A DNA stretch of 35,786 bases from a virus (IMGVR_UViG_3300009339_000005:1-35786); one strand, 5' to 3'; counted from the stretch's first letter, positions 1 to 6,558 are shown. Notes: a model not told the origin generated them from the sequence alone. Numbers and translations: made by a program.

Positions 1-6
1 AATAGT

Positions 7-150
7 ATGAACGTAGACCCTGACGACCTGACCCTCGAACCTAACGACGACGACGTGTGCGACGACTACTGGGCGTGCGATGAAGACGTACCAACCAACG
101 ACACCGAAGACTTCGAAATACCTGACGACTTGGAGACTCATCAACTATGA
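7..150 (+). CDS. Very acidic small early protein, 47 aa, possibly 5'-truncated by the window edge
   Basis: The frame is open from the left edge, and the first ATG gives 47 residues. Nineteen residues are Asp or Glu, there is no Lys or Arg and only one His. The stop overlaps the start of the dNMP kinase gene as ATGA, which suggests translational coupling and supports it being real. I do not recognise a family. Small, strongly acidic early proteins in T7-like phages can mimic DNA (T7 Ocr inhibits restriction enzymes), but Ocr is much longer and no homology is visible. It could also be the acidic tail of a longer protein starting outside the window. Confidence 0.55.
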   Translation: MNVDPDDLTLEPNDDDVCDDYWACDEDVPTNDTEDFEIPDDLETHQL

Positions 151-635
151 CATTACAACCTAAACTAATCGGCTTGTGCGGGAGCAAGGGCGTAGGCAAA
201 TCGACTTACGCCTCGTTTCTAGCGGGTCAGAACGGACACGTGTACTCGTTTGCCACGCCGTTAAAGACCATGCTCATGAGCGTATTCCCGACTGAGTACA
301 TACTTACGCAAAAGGAAGTACCGATCCCTAACTATCCCGAACACGTGACTGGGCGTTATCTTTTACAGACGCTTGGTACGGACTGGGCGAGAAAGCTCGT
401 GACCGAGGATATATGGATGCTCATGTTACGTGAACGCCTAGTCAAGGACATGGAAAAGCGAGGTAGTCCTATGGTGATTGACGACCTGCGTTTCCCGAAC
501 GAAGCGAATATGGTACGTGACCTTGGGGGGGAAGTGTGGCAGGTACATCGACGAGGTTTCGAGCCTAGTAACGACAACCACGTGAGCGAAGCGGGCATAT
601 CCGACGACCTAATAAACAAGAAGGTGACGCTGTGA
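147..635 (+). CDS. Deoxynucleoside monophosphate kinase (T4 gp1-like)
   Basis: This 162-residue P-loop kinase would phosphorylate dNMPs to dNDPs in the cytoplasm and so feed phage DNA synthesis. Residues 12-20 form a Walker A motif, GSKGVGKST, with Lys18 as the phosphate-binding lysine. A DDLRFPNE segment at 112-119 matches the conserved Arg-Phe-x-Asn-Glu region of phage dNMP kinases, and length and order fit that family. The start overlaps the preceding stop by ATGA, and its own stop overlaps a GTG start downstream, so it sits in a coupled early operon. It is the only nucleotide-metabolism gene seen here. The P-loop kinase call is firm; the exact substrates are inferred from the family. Confidence 0.85.
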   Translation: MTLQPKLIGLCGSKGVGKSTYASFLAGQNGHVYSFATPLKTMLMSVFPTEYILTQKEVPIPNYPEHVTGRYLLQTLGTDWARKLVTEDIWMLMLRERLVKDMEKRGSPMVIDDLRFPNEANMVRDLGGEVWQVHRRGFEPSNDNHVSEAGISDDLINKKVTL

Positions 636-862
636 TCGGGGAATCAGAAGAACAGGGCGACTGGAATCAATGCTTCTTCGGGTCAATCAAGGCGGAGGAC
701 GTTGAAGAAGCGTGTCGCAGGTTTTGGGCGAAGAAGGAAGTTGACTTCTTTGAACGCGACGAGGACGGCAAGATCATTGAGATTGTCCGAACCGACGTTG
801 ACCGTGTACGCCCGACCCTGTTGTACTTTGACTTCTCGAAACCTGCTGACACTAACACGTAA
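632..862 (+). CDS. Hypothetical early protein, 76 aa
   Basis: This gene starts with GTG inside the stop of the dNMP kinase (GTGA overlap), so translation is probably coupled. The product is small and rich in acidic residues and aromatics (FFERDEDGKIIEIV, TLLYFDFS), with no membrane segment, no cysteine pattern and no motif I recognise. The central part looks like a beta-hairpin-rich soluble fold. A short spacer of about 48 bases separates it from the regulator gene at 911. Position and coupling support a real gene; function is unknown. Confidence 0.6.
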   Translation: MIGESEEQGDWNQCFFGSIKAEDVEEACRRFWAKKEVDFFERDEDGKIIEIVRTDVDRVRPTLLYFDFSKPADTNT

Positions 863-910
863 ACTTTACGGTTGTTCATCGTACGACGCTTTATTAAAAC
901 CCTGCCCGCC

Positions 911-1243
911 ATGCTCACAAAAGATCAAATATTACCCTTCCTTGACACAGTCATACGTAGTTATAGCTCGCCCACCAAGTACGCTAGTATCTCAACTTGT
1001 CATCGACTGATCGCACTTACTTTGTTGCGCGTCCACTACCGAAAGGACGCACCGCAGAGCATACGCCATACCTTCGAGGGCTTTCCGTTCTCGCCTGAGA
1101 CTATCCGACGAGCGGTCAAGGACGGTTTTGACATGGGCGTCATCGAGCGTGCCGAAGGCGGTGATCGCCGACAGAAGCGTGTACAAGCATCGCAATTACT
1201 GGTTGATAACTTCGAGGAAAGGCACGTAGAATCAACCGACTAA
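911..1243 (+). CDS. Winged-helix (MarR-like) transcriptional regulator candidate
   Basis: The 110-residue product has a C-terminal half built like a winged helix. SPETIRRAVKDGFDMG at residues 61-76 resembles a recognition helix. It is followed by GVIERAEGGDRRQKRVQAS (76-94), a basic beta-wing with the GDRR pattern seen in MarR-type proteins. The first 45 residues form helices that could dimerise. A TTG start at 872 would add 13 residues, but ATG 911 gives a more natural N-terminus; neither has a good ribosome site. It lies 28 bases before the integrase gene, and MarR-like genes in this position are known in cyanopodoviruses. A role in the lysogeny decision or in integrase control is an inference. 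Confidence 0.6.
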   Translation: MLTKDQILPFLDTVIRSYSSPTKYASISTCHRLIALTLLRVHYRKDAPQSIRHTFEGFPFSPETIRRAVKDGFDMGVIERAEGGDRRQKRVQASQLLVDNFEERHVESTD

Positions 1244-1271
1244 TACCAACAACAAAACGAAAGGAAGAACT

Positions 1272-2309
1272 ATGGGTACGATTAACCCGCGGGGCAAGAG
1301 GTTTCAAGTGAACTTCACGCCTCCCAACGGACTGAGGATCAGACCTTCGTTCGAGACGTACGAGCAAGCCGACGAGTGGCTTCGCTTGATGAAAGAAAAG
1401 GTACGCACAGGTCAGGACATCAGTCTTGACGTCGCTCAAAGCAGTAAGGCAATCGTCATGAACCTGCGTGAGCTTGCCGAGGAAGTGTTGAACCGTCATT
1501 GGCGTGGATGCAAGAGCGAGTTGAGCTTATGGCGTAACGCAAAGGACGTGTACTTGAGACTGGGTGCTAGTCGTTCGGTCAAGGAAGTCGATGAGCGTTT
1601 GCTTGACGACCTTGTGTACCAACTCGAACGCGACGGCAAGAGTAACGCAACGATTAACCGACGCTTGGCTGCGGTCAGCAAGATGCTCAAGCACGCATAC
1701 CGTCGGGGGTACATCAGCCGTATGCCAATCATCGAACGCAAGCGTGAACCCGAAGGTCGTATGCGGTGGATCAACGAGCAGGAGGAAGCCAAGATGCTCG
1801 ACAAGTTTCGTGAGATCGGACGCGATGAGATTGCCGACTTCTGCGAGGTCTTGGTAGACACTGGACTACGGACGGGCGAACTGTTCAAGCTGTGCGGTCG
1901 TGACGTGAACGCCGAAGAACGGGTCATCTATCTATGGGACACCAAGAACGGACGCTCCCGATCCGTGCCGTTGACGAACCGTGCGATGCACGCCTTGCAA
2001 CGTAATCATAAAACGGATACGAACGCTCCGTTGTTTACGTTCACGCAAGACTCGTTCTCACACGCTTGGAAAACCATGAAGCACATGATCGGACTGGGTA
2101 CGGACAAGGAGTTCATACCGCATTGTTTGCGTCACACGTGTGCGTCCCGATTGGTACAGCGTGGAGTTGATTTGCGGATTGTTCAAGAGTTTCTCGGACA
2201 CCGTTCGATCAGCACGACGATTAGGTACGCCAAGGTAGCTCCGAAGAACCTGGAGAACGCAAGGGACGTGCTTGAAACTTGTGCCAAACCTGTGCCAAAC
2301 TTGGCATAA
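1272..2309 (+). CDS. int: Tyrosine recombinase integrase
   Basis: This 345-residue integrase would recombine the phage attP with a bacterial tRNA-Leu gene. The N-terminus (about 1-55) resembles an arm-binding domain, 60-160 is the SAM-like core-binding domain, and 165-330 is the catalytic domain. Visible catalytic residues are Arg200 (TGLRTGEL), Lys225 (TKNGRSR), His284 and Arg287 (HCLRHTC), His310 (LGHRSISTT) and the nucleophile Tyr319 (RYAK). The set is complete, so the enzyme should be active. The start follows an AAAGGAAG ribosome site. The last codons contain tandem TGTGCCAAAC repeats that may be DNA-binding sites, and the first tRNA-like core begins 75 bases after the stop. No excisionase is recognisable nearby. 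Confidence 0.95.
   Translation: MGTINPRGKRFQVNFTPPNGLRIRPSFETYEQADEWLRLMKEKVRTGQDISLDVAQSSKAIVMNLRELAEEVLNRHWRGCKSELSLWRNAKDVYLRLGASRSVKEVDERLLDDLVYQLERDGKSNATINRRLAAVSKMLKHAYRRGYISRMPIIERKREPEGRMRWINEQEEAKMLDKFREIGRDEIADFCEVLVDTGLRTGELFKLCGRDVNAEERVIYLWDTKNGRSRSVPLTNRAMHALQRNHKTDTNAPLFTFTQDSFSHAWKTMKHMIGLGTDKEFIPHCLRHTCASRLVQRGVDLRIVQEFLGHRSISTTIRYAKVAPKNLENARDVLETCAKPVPNLA
2280..2306 (+). repeat. Tandem TGTGCCAAAC repeats over the integrase 3' end
   Basis: TGTGCCAAAC occurs at 2280-2289 and 2291-2300, an 11-base period or about one helical turn, followed by the inverted TTGGCA at 2301-2306. The repeats lie inside the last int codons. The same 11-base tandem, read on the other strand as TTTGGCACAG, recurs at 35382-35402, and looser GTGGCACAA copies flank the second core. 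Integrase arm sites or regulator operators are the natural explanations. Confidence 0.5.
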
Positions 2310-2314
2310 AACAC

Positions 2315-2327
2315 GTGACTCGCGTGA
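2315..2327. promoter_or_regulatory. Putative integrase arm site (GTGACTCGCGTGA), left of core 1
   Basis: GTGACTCGCGTGA at 2315-2327 is the exact reverse complement of TCACGCGAGTCAC at 3334-3346 and nearly that of TCACGCGGGTTAC at 2445-2457. The latter two lie exactly 22 bases past their att cores. Inverted sites flanking a core are what phage integrase arm sites look like. Confidence 0.45.
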
Positions 2328-2338
2328 CACAGCCCATT

Positions 2339-2572
2339 ATGTACGTATTTGTTAAGTCATTGTATTTATTCATTAAAAGCTCTAGCGGGCGTGGTGAAAT
2401 TGGTAAACACAAGGGACTTAAAACTGCTACTGTAACTGGATTAGTCACGCGGGTTACCTCCACCTTACTGAATTACAACAATAACTTAGAAGATAAAATA
2501 TCTGTTGCGTTAGGTAACAGGTCGGATGACCTGTGCCTTGGGCGTGACACAACAAAGCTTAAAAGAAGATGA
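2339..2572 (+). CDS. Open frame running through att core 1, 77 aa (doubtful)
   Basis: An ATG at 2339 opens a frame that reads through the 39-bp tRNA-like core and ends at 2572, just inside the start of the next gene. Over 29 codons after the core it aligns without gaps to the frame crossing the second core (3186-3458), with shared residues TGL.TRVT and ISVA. Base differences fall mostly in third codon positions. That hints at coding constraint, but the same bases also carry the arm-type repeats. I would not treat it as a proven gene. Confidence 0.25.
   Translation: MYVFVKSLYLFIKSSSGRGEIGKHKGLKTATVTGLVTRVTSTLLNYNNNLEDKISVALGNRSDDLCLGRDTTKLKRR
2385..2423 (+). other. attP: att core copy 1: 5' half of tRNA-Leu(UAA)
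   Basis: Thirty-nine bases begin GCGGGCGTGGTG and end GGGACTTAAAA. This is the 5' half of a bacterial tRNA-Leu: acceptor strand, D arm with GGTAAACAC, anticodon-stem strand AGGGA and anticodon loop CTTAAAA with UAA anticodon. The match stops exactly at the end of the anticodon loop; no TCCCT strand, variable arm, T arm or acceptor partner follows, so this is not a tRNA gene. Cyanophage P-SSP7 and pelagiphages carry comparable tRNA-Leu matches beside int, which supports calling it the attP core. Confidence 0.85.
2445..2457. promoter_or_regulatory. Putative integrase arm site right of core 1
   Basis: TCACGCGGGTTAC starts 22 bases after the end of core 1. It matches TCACGCGAGTCAC, at the same distance from core 2, with two differences, and is inverted relative to GTGACTCGCGTGA at 2315-2327. 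Confidence 0.45.
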
Positions 2573-2967
2573 ATAACCGAATACCGATCACGTCCGAACC
2601 TTCTCATTTTTTGTACGTCGTACAAGAACTCAACAAAGGCGCTGACAGTTGGCAAAACACACAACGCGGGAGCAGTGACCGAGGAGAAGCTTACGAAGAA
2701 ATGTATGCTTTGGCGTCCGAACACAAGAAGGCAGGGAACTTTAAACTCATGCGAGTAGCAAGAACCTTACTGAAAACGACTACTAAAAAGGAAATGCGCG
2801 ACGTAATCGTTTTGTTTCCTGACGATACCGAACCCACGGTCGTGGAGCGAGTCGAGGTCGAGCTTCATTGGAACTTCGTGTTCGACGATTGGTGTCTTAC
2901 GGAAGCGTCCAATCGTCAGCTTGAACAAATTAGAGTTAAGGCACTAACGAATGAAAGACAGTTATGA
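2569..2967 (+). CDS. Hypothetical protein, 132 aa, carried between the att cores
   Basis: This gene lies wholly between the two tRNA-derived cores. The product is soluble, starts MNNRIPITSEPSH, has a basic helical middle (about residues 50-75, EHKKAGNFKLMRVARTLLKTTTKKEM) and a more acidic C-terminal part with VVERVEVELHWNFVFDDW. No known motif, membrane segment or signal peptide is visible. It overlaps the next small gene by ATGA, so the two are probably translated together. Its place inside the attachment region suggests cargo such as an accessory, defence, anti-defence or lysogeny gene, but the sequence itself does not say which. Confidence 0.65.
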   Translation: MNNRIPITSEPSHFLYVVQELNKGADSWQNTQRGSSDRGEAYEEMYALASEHKKAGNFKLMRVARTLLKTTTKKEMRDVIVLFPDDTEPTVVERVEVELHWNFVFDDWCLTEASNRQLEQIRVKALTNERQL

Positions 2968-3137
2968 ATATCGAGGAAAGAATAATGCACTACATCAACA
3001 GCCATCCAACTAAGGAAGACCCCAACATAAAATGGGAGTTCATCTTTAACGGAAAACGTGCATGGGAAAACGTCTGTTATATGCGGTGCCAAAATACAGG
3101 ACTAGTTCTGTTCATCCCGTCCGTGATTTTTGCATGA
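2964..3137 (+). CDS. Hypothetical protein, 57 aa, coupled to the preceding cargo gene
   Basis: The ATG at 2964 overlaps the preceding stop as ATGA, and the frame ends with TGA at 3135-3137. The product begins MNIEERIMHYINSHPTKED and continues with KWEFIFNGKRAWENVCYMRC and a hydrophobic C-terminus, LVLFIPSVIFA. It contains two cysteines three residues apart (VCYMRC), too few for a classic zinc finger. The coupling, and the natural protein-like composition, argue for a real gene. No family is recognised. It completes a two-gene unit enclosed by the duplicated att cores. Confidence 0.55.
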   Translation: MNIEERIMHYINSHPTKEDPNIKWEFIFNGKRAWENVCYMRCQNTGLVLFIPSVIFA

Positions 3138-3176
3138 AAACCGTCCGATCAGATGTCTTTAAAACTAACTTGAAAG

Positions 3177-3215
3177 GTGGCACAAATGGCTTTATGTGAC
3201 ACAACTGTGGCACAA
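3177..3215. repeat. GTGGCACAA / GTGACACAAC repeats left of core 2
   Basis: GTGGCACAA occurs at 3177-3185 and 3207-3215, 30 bases apart, with GTGACACAAC between them at about 3196. Relatives lie at about 2325 (GTGACACAGC) and about 2537 (GTGACACAAC), and at the int 3' end on the other strand. They are probably protein-binding sites belonging to the left arm of the second attachment site. Confidence 0.4.
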
Positions 3216-3458
3216 GGGGGTAAATACACAGATTCCCCGAAAAAAGAATCGTTATATTACAAGGGTTTAGTACGCGGGCGTGGTGAAATTGGTAAACACA
3301 AGGGACTTAAAAGCTCGAACATTACAGGACTAATCACGCGAGTCACCCCTAACTTATTCAATCAATTCAATTATTTAGTTGACATTATATCCGTTGCTTC
3401 GTTGAGTAAAGGCGTAGCACGGTGTCGAACCTGTGTCGCAACCAACCTAACAATTTAA
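3186..3458 (+). CDS. Open frame running through att core 2, 90 aa (doubtful)
   Basis: ATG 3186 (or GTG 3177) opens a frame across the second tRNA-like core, ending eight bases before the RNA polymerase gene. Its core-encoded GRGEIGKHKGLK and following TGLITRVT and ISVA match the frame through core 1. The upstream sequences of the two frames are unrelated. The third-position bias of the differences is suggestive, but overlap with att sites makes a protein-coding role uncertain. Confidence 0.25.
   Translation: MALCDTTVAQGGKYTDSPKKESLYYKGLVRGRGEIGKHKGLKSSNITGLITRVTPNLFNQFNYLVDIISVASLSKGVARCRTCVATNLTI
3274..3312 (+). other. attP: att core copy 2: identical 5' half of tRNA-Leu(UAA)
   Basis: All 39 bases are identical to 2385-2423 and in the same orientation, again ending at the last base of the anticodon loop. 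The sequence just upstream is different and contains TATATT at 3253-3258. The sequence downstream is clearly related to that after core 1 but much diverged. Perfect identity of the cores against diverged flanks implies selection or recombination keeping them the same. Confidence 0.8.
3334..3346. promoter_or_regulatory. Putative integrase arm site right of core 2
   Basis: TCACGCGAGTCAC starts 22 bases after the core end, the same spacing as at core 1. It is the exact reverse complement of the site at 2315-2327. Confidence 0.45.
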
Positions 3459-3465
3459 CAAACGA

Positions 3466-5880
3466 ATGGATCAGCTAGAGCTTAACCTAGAGATGACCGA
3501 GTCGGGTATTGCCCGTTATCGGAAGAAGGTAAAGTCTGCCCAAGAACGTGGCAAGGAGTCCGAGTCTGCTTATGGTCAGCGTCTCATGCGTGGAGGTTTG
3601 CCCAAACTTATCGACGAAGTAACCAAGCGCATCGAGTATCATCGAAAGAACCCGCACGCCGTGCCTGTTTGGATGCCGTTGGTATGGGACACCGAACCGC
3701 AGACTATTGGGATGCTCGCTCTTAAATGTACGCTCGACAGCATATGTAACAGGCGACCACTCGTATCCACGGCTATTCGCATAGCGTCGTTTATCGAAGA
3801 CGAACTTCATTACCGCTGGCTCAAGGCTGAACATCCGACTGTCTTTCATTACGCTGCGAAGGACGTCGAGAAGATGAGCAAGCGCAGTTACCGACGCAAG
3901 GTCGATGCTTTCATGCGTCACGAACGGGGCGAAGGGAAGAAAGGCAACCTCGAACGTTGGCAATCTTGGACGAGACGCGACAAGGTAGCAATGGGTACTT
4001 GGTTGTTGGAGATCATCCGCACGACTACTCATTACATAGCTTTCAAGACGATAGGCGAGCGCCAAAAGACTGTTTTGTACGTGACTGCAACCGACGATTT
4101 GTTTGCGTGGATACAAAGATATAACTCTGACCAAGAATTGTTACGCCCATTGTGGTTGCCTATGGTGGAAGCTCCACGTCCTTGGGTATCGGCATGGCAT
4201 GGAGGATACGCTCCAGACGCTGGACTGCCCATGCCTACTTTGATCAAGACTTACGACATGGATTACCTGCGTAGTTTGGAAGCTGAAGACATGAAACCCG
4301 TGGTTGATGCGGTCAATCACGTTCAGTCGACAGCGTGGATGGTGAACGACAAAGTTTTGGAGGTAGCTCGTTGGGCATGGGATAATGATCGGGAGATTGG
4401 GGAGATGTGCAGACGATCAGACTACGAGCTACCTCCTTTCCCTCCTCAAGCTGTGGACGACAAGGAACTGAAGAAGGAGTACAGCAGAAAGTGCGGTTCG
4501 ATTCACCATCTCAACCTGTCCATGCGCAGTCAACGATTGCATCTCATCAAGACGTTGTGGTTGGCTGAGAAGTACGCAGGTAAACGCTTTTACTACCCGC
4601 ACCAGCTCGACTTTCGTGGACGGATGTATCCGATTCCATACTTCTTGTCGCCACAGGGAACGGACTTGGCGAAGTCTTTGCTTCAATTCAGCGAGTCTCA
4701 AACGATATGGAAGCCCGACACGGAAGCCCGTTGGCTTGCCATACACGGAGCCAATCAATTCGGGAAAGACAAGATAACCTTTGACGAACGAGTCGCTTGG
4801 ATACACGAGAAGAAGAACGAGATCTTCGAAGTCTGCAAAGACCCAATCGCCAACGACTGGTGGACGGAAGCGGATGAGCCTTGGCAGTTCCTAGCGTTCT
4901 GTTTCGAGTGGGGCGCGATGTTGGAATGCGGGGGAAGGGGATTCAAGACGCGATTGCCAGTCGCAATGGATGCGTCAAACAACGGTATTCAAATACTTTC
5001 TTTGTTGGGAAGGGATGAGGTCGGCGGTGCTGCTACGAACGTTACGCAAACGGACGAGCCCGCCGACCTCTATTCCTTTGTATCCGACAGGGTCAACGAA
5101 CTGTTGCTGATTGCTGCGAAGAAGGGCGATCACATTGCAACAGCTTGGTTGAAGTTCGGGGTGGACAGGAAGACGACCAAGCGTCCAGTCATGGTCAAGC
5201 CCTATGGGGGTACGAGATACAGTTGCAGGGAATACGTGTCCGAATGGTATGGCGAGAAGTGCTTGAAGAACAATACCGACCCGTTCGGTAACGAAGCCAT
5301 GGTCGCCATTGGTCAACTGTCCAAGCTCGTTTGGAAAGCAATGGACGAATGTTTAGACCGCCCGAACGCAGTGATGAAATGGTTACAAGACATCGCCCGT
5401 GTTCTTGGACACGAAGGCAAGGCGGTCGAATGGACTAGCCCTCTTGGTTTCAAAGTCAAACAACGGTACGCAAACACCAAGGCTACACGTATACGCACGC
5501 TATTGGGAGAGAAGGTTTCGTTTGTCAAGTGGAAGGAACCTTTGTCCGATCTCGACAAGATACGCCAAGCGAACGGGATCAGTCCCAACTTCGTTCATAG
5601 CCTTGATGCGAGCGTCGCTCAATCTACTGCCAACTACGCCAATGAACACGATATCAATTCGTTGGCTATGGTACATGACTCGTTTGCCACGCACTGTAAC
5701 AAGTGCGACCTGCTTGGTGTCATGATCCGCAAGTCGGCATCCGAAATATTTTCAACCGATCTACTCGCGCAGTTTCGTGATGAGATCAAACAACAAACCG
5801 AGAAGGAATTACCAGACCTACCCCCTTATGGATCGCTCGATCCGCTTGAGGTGTTGGGTTCTGATTATTTCTTCGCATAA
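3466..5880 (+). CDS. T7-like single-subunit DNA-directed RNA polymerase
   Basis: This 804-residue polymerase would transcribe the phage middle and late genes from phage-specific promoters. It is shorter than T7 gp1 (883 aa) but has all catalytic landmarks: DFRGR at 382-386, metal-binding Asp502 in MDASNNGIQ, Lys572 and Tyr580 in TKRPVMVKPYGG (the T7 Lys631/Tyr639 region), His711 in NFVHSLDAS and second metal-binding Asp738 in MVHDSF. It ends SDYFFA, resembling the FAFA foot of T7. It lies immediately after the second att core, so an element inserted there would separate int from the polymerase. Host RNA polymerase must transcribe it first; I see no clear promoter directly in front. Confidence 0.97.
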   Translation: MDQLELNLEMTESGIARYRKKVKSAQERGKESESAYGQRLMRGGLPKLIDEVTKRIEYHRKNPHAVPVWMPLVWDTEPQTIGMLALKCTLDSICNRRPLVSTAIRIASFIEDELHYRWLKAEHPTVFHYAAKDVEKMSKRSYRRKVDAFMRHERGEGKKGNLERWQSWTRRDKVAMGTWLLEIIRTTTHYIAFKTIGERQKTVLYVTATDDLFAWIQRYNSDQELLRPLWLPMVEAPRPWVSAWHGGYAPDAGLPMPTLIKTYDMDYLRSLEAEDMKPVVDAVNHVQSTAWMVNDKVLEVARWAWDNDREIGEMCRRSDYELPPFPPQAVDDKELKKEYSRKCGSIHHLNLSMRSQRLHLIKTLWLAEKYAGKRFYYPHQLDFRGRMYPIPYFLSPQGTDLAKSLLQFSESQTIWKPDTEARWLAIHGANQFGKDKITFDERVAWIHEKKNEIFEVCKDPIANDWWTEADEPWQFLAFCFEWGAMLECGGRGFKTRLPVAMDASNNGIQILSLLGRDEVGGAATNVTQTDEPADLYSFVSDRVNELLLIAAKKGDHIATAWLKFGVDRKTTKRPVMVKPYGGTRYSCREYVSEWYGEKCLKNNTDPFGNEAMVAIGQLSKLVWKAMDECLDRPNAVMKWLQDIARVLGHEGKAVEWTSPLGFKVKQRYANTKATRIRTLLGEKVSFVKWKEPLSDLDKIRQANGISPNFVHSLDASVAQSTANYANEHDINSLAMVHDSFATHCNKCDLLGVMIRKSASEIFSTDLLAQFRDEIKQQTEKELPDLPPYGSLDPLEVLGSDYFFA

Positions 5881-5904
5881 CACTACGCTTACAAGGAGCG
5901 ATTA

Positions 5905-6558
5905 ATGTCAATACAACGACCAATGAAAACAATAACTACACCAACTGGAACAGCACGTTACTGCTGGCTTAACAACCCCGACACGCGTTTCGACGAAGGA
6001 GGCTTCGGCGCTTATCGATGTGAGTTGATTCTCGAAGAAGACGATTGGAACAAGCTCAAGAAGGAGATCACTCCGCTGTACGACGCTGCTTACAAAGACG
6101 AGATGATGAGGCAAGGCAAGAAGAAGCTCAAGCAAGCAAACAGCCCGTTCGCAATCGACGACGAGAACAACCACGTCATCAAGACCAAGCTGAAAGGCGG
6201 AGGTAAACGCAAGGACGGTACCGAATACAAGATGTCAGTCGCTCGCTTCGACAGTCAAGGTCAGCCCATCAAGGACGACGCTTTAATCGGAGCGGGGAGT
6301 AGGCTCAAGCTCGGACTGAAGGTACGCTTCTGGTTTGTAGCAGCTCACGGATTCGGCATGACCCTTGAACCGCACGGCGTACAGGTCATCGAGCTAGCAG
6401 CCGTAGGTACGAGCGAGAACGCGTCTGCATTCGGATTCTCCGCAGAAGAGGGAGGGTATCAACACGGAGGAGAAACGTTCGAGCAAACGCTTGACCAACC
6501 AGAACCTGCGAATGACGAGACGGAAAAGGAAGAAGCGCCCAGCGCAGCGAACTTCTAA
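5905..6558 (+). CDS. Single-stranded DNA-binding protein (T7 gp2.5-like)
   Basis: This 217-residue protein is placed between RNA polymerase and endonuclease I, as gene 2.5 is in T7. Residues 1-150 carry the predicted OB-fold body (RYCWLNNPDTRF..., KLGLKVRFWFVAAHGFGMTLEPHGVQVI). From about 195 the tail is acidic (EPANDETEKEEAPSAANF) and ends in Phe; in gp2.5 the acidic tail with terminal Phe contacts the polymerase and helicase. AAGGAG at 5893-5898, six bases before the ATG, is one of the best ribosome sites in the window and fits a protein needed in quantity. The 3' end overlaps the endonuclease gene. Confidence 0.85.
   Translation: MSIQRPMKTITTPTGTARYCWLNNPDTRFDEGGFGAYRCELILEEDDWNKLKKEITPLYDAAYKDEMMRQGKKKLKQANSPFAIDDENNHVIKTKLKGGGKRKDGTEYKMSVARFDSQGQPIKDDALIGAGSRLKLGLKVRFWFVAAHGFGMTLEPHGVQVIELAAVGTSENASAFGFSAEEGGYQHGGETFEQTLDQPEPANDETEKEEAPSAANF

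Larger units (their letters stand above)
2385..3273 (+). mobile_element. 889-bp interval between duplicated att cores: candidate integrase-dependent cassette
   Basis: One core plus everything up to the second core makes an 889-bp unit. It contains a right-arm-like sequence (2424-2560), two coupled genes (2569-3137) and a left-arm-like sequence (3138-3273), but no recombinase of its own. This is the structure expected if a small circle with its own attP had recombined into the phage attP, or if attP had been duplicated around a gene pair. Recombination between the cores would release it as a circle and leave one intact attP. The mobile nature is an inference from this structure. Confidence 0.45.

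Noticed and set aside
872-910. Upstream TTG start for the winged-helix gene
   Set aside because: It would add MFIVRRFIKTLPA without a ribosome site. ATG 911 gives a normal N-terminus, though this is not certain.
2385-2470. Complete tRNA-Leu gene
   Set aside because: Only the 5' half through the anticodon loop is present. The pairing strand of the anticodon stem, variable arm, T arm and acceptor end are missing at both copies.
2417-2560. Group I intron in the tRNA-Leu anticodon loop, as in cyanobacteria
   Set aside because: No 3' tRNA half follows within the region, and I see no intron core elements; the adjacent sequence contains arm-type repeats instead.
3487-4134. 215-codon minus-strand frame inside the RNA polymerase gene
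   Set aside because: The plus strand here is unambiguous RNA polymerase. Long antisense frames are common in this genome because of its codon use.
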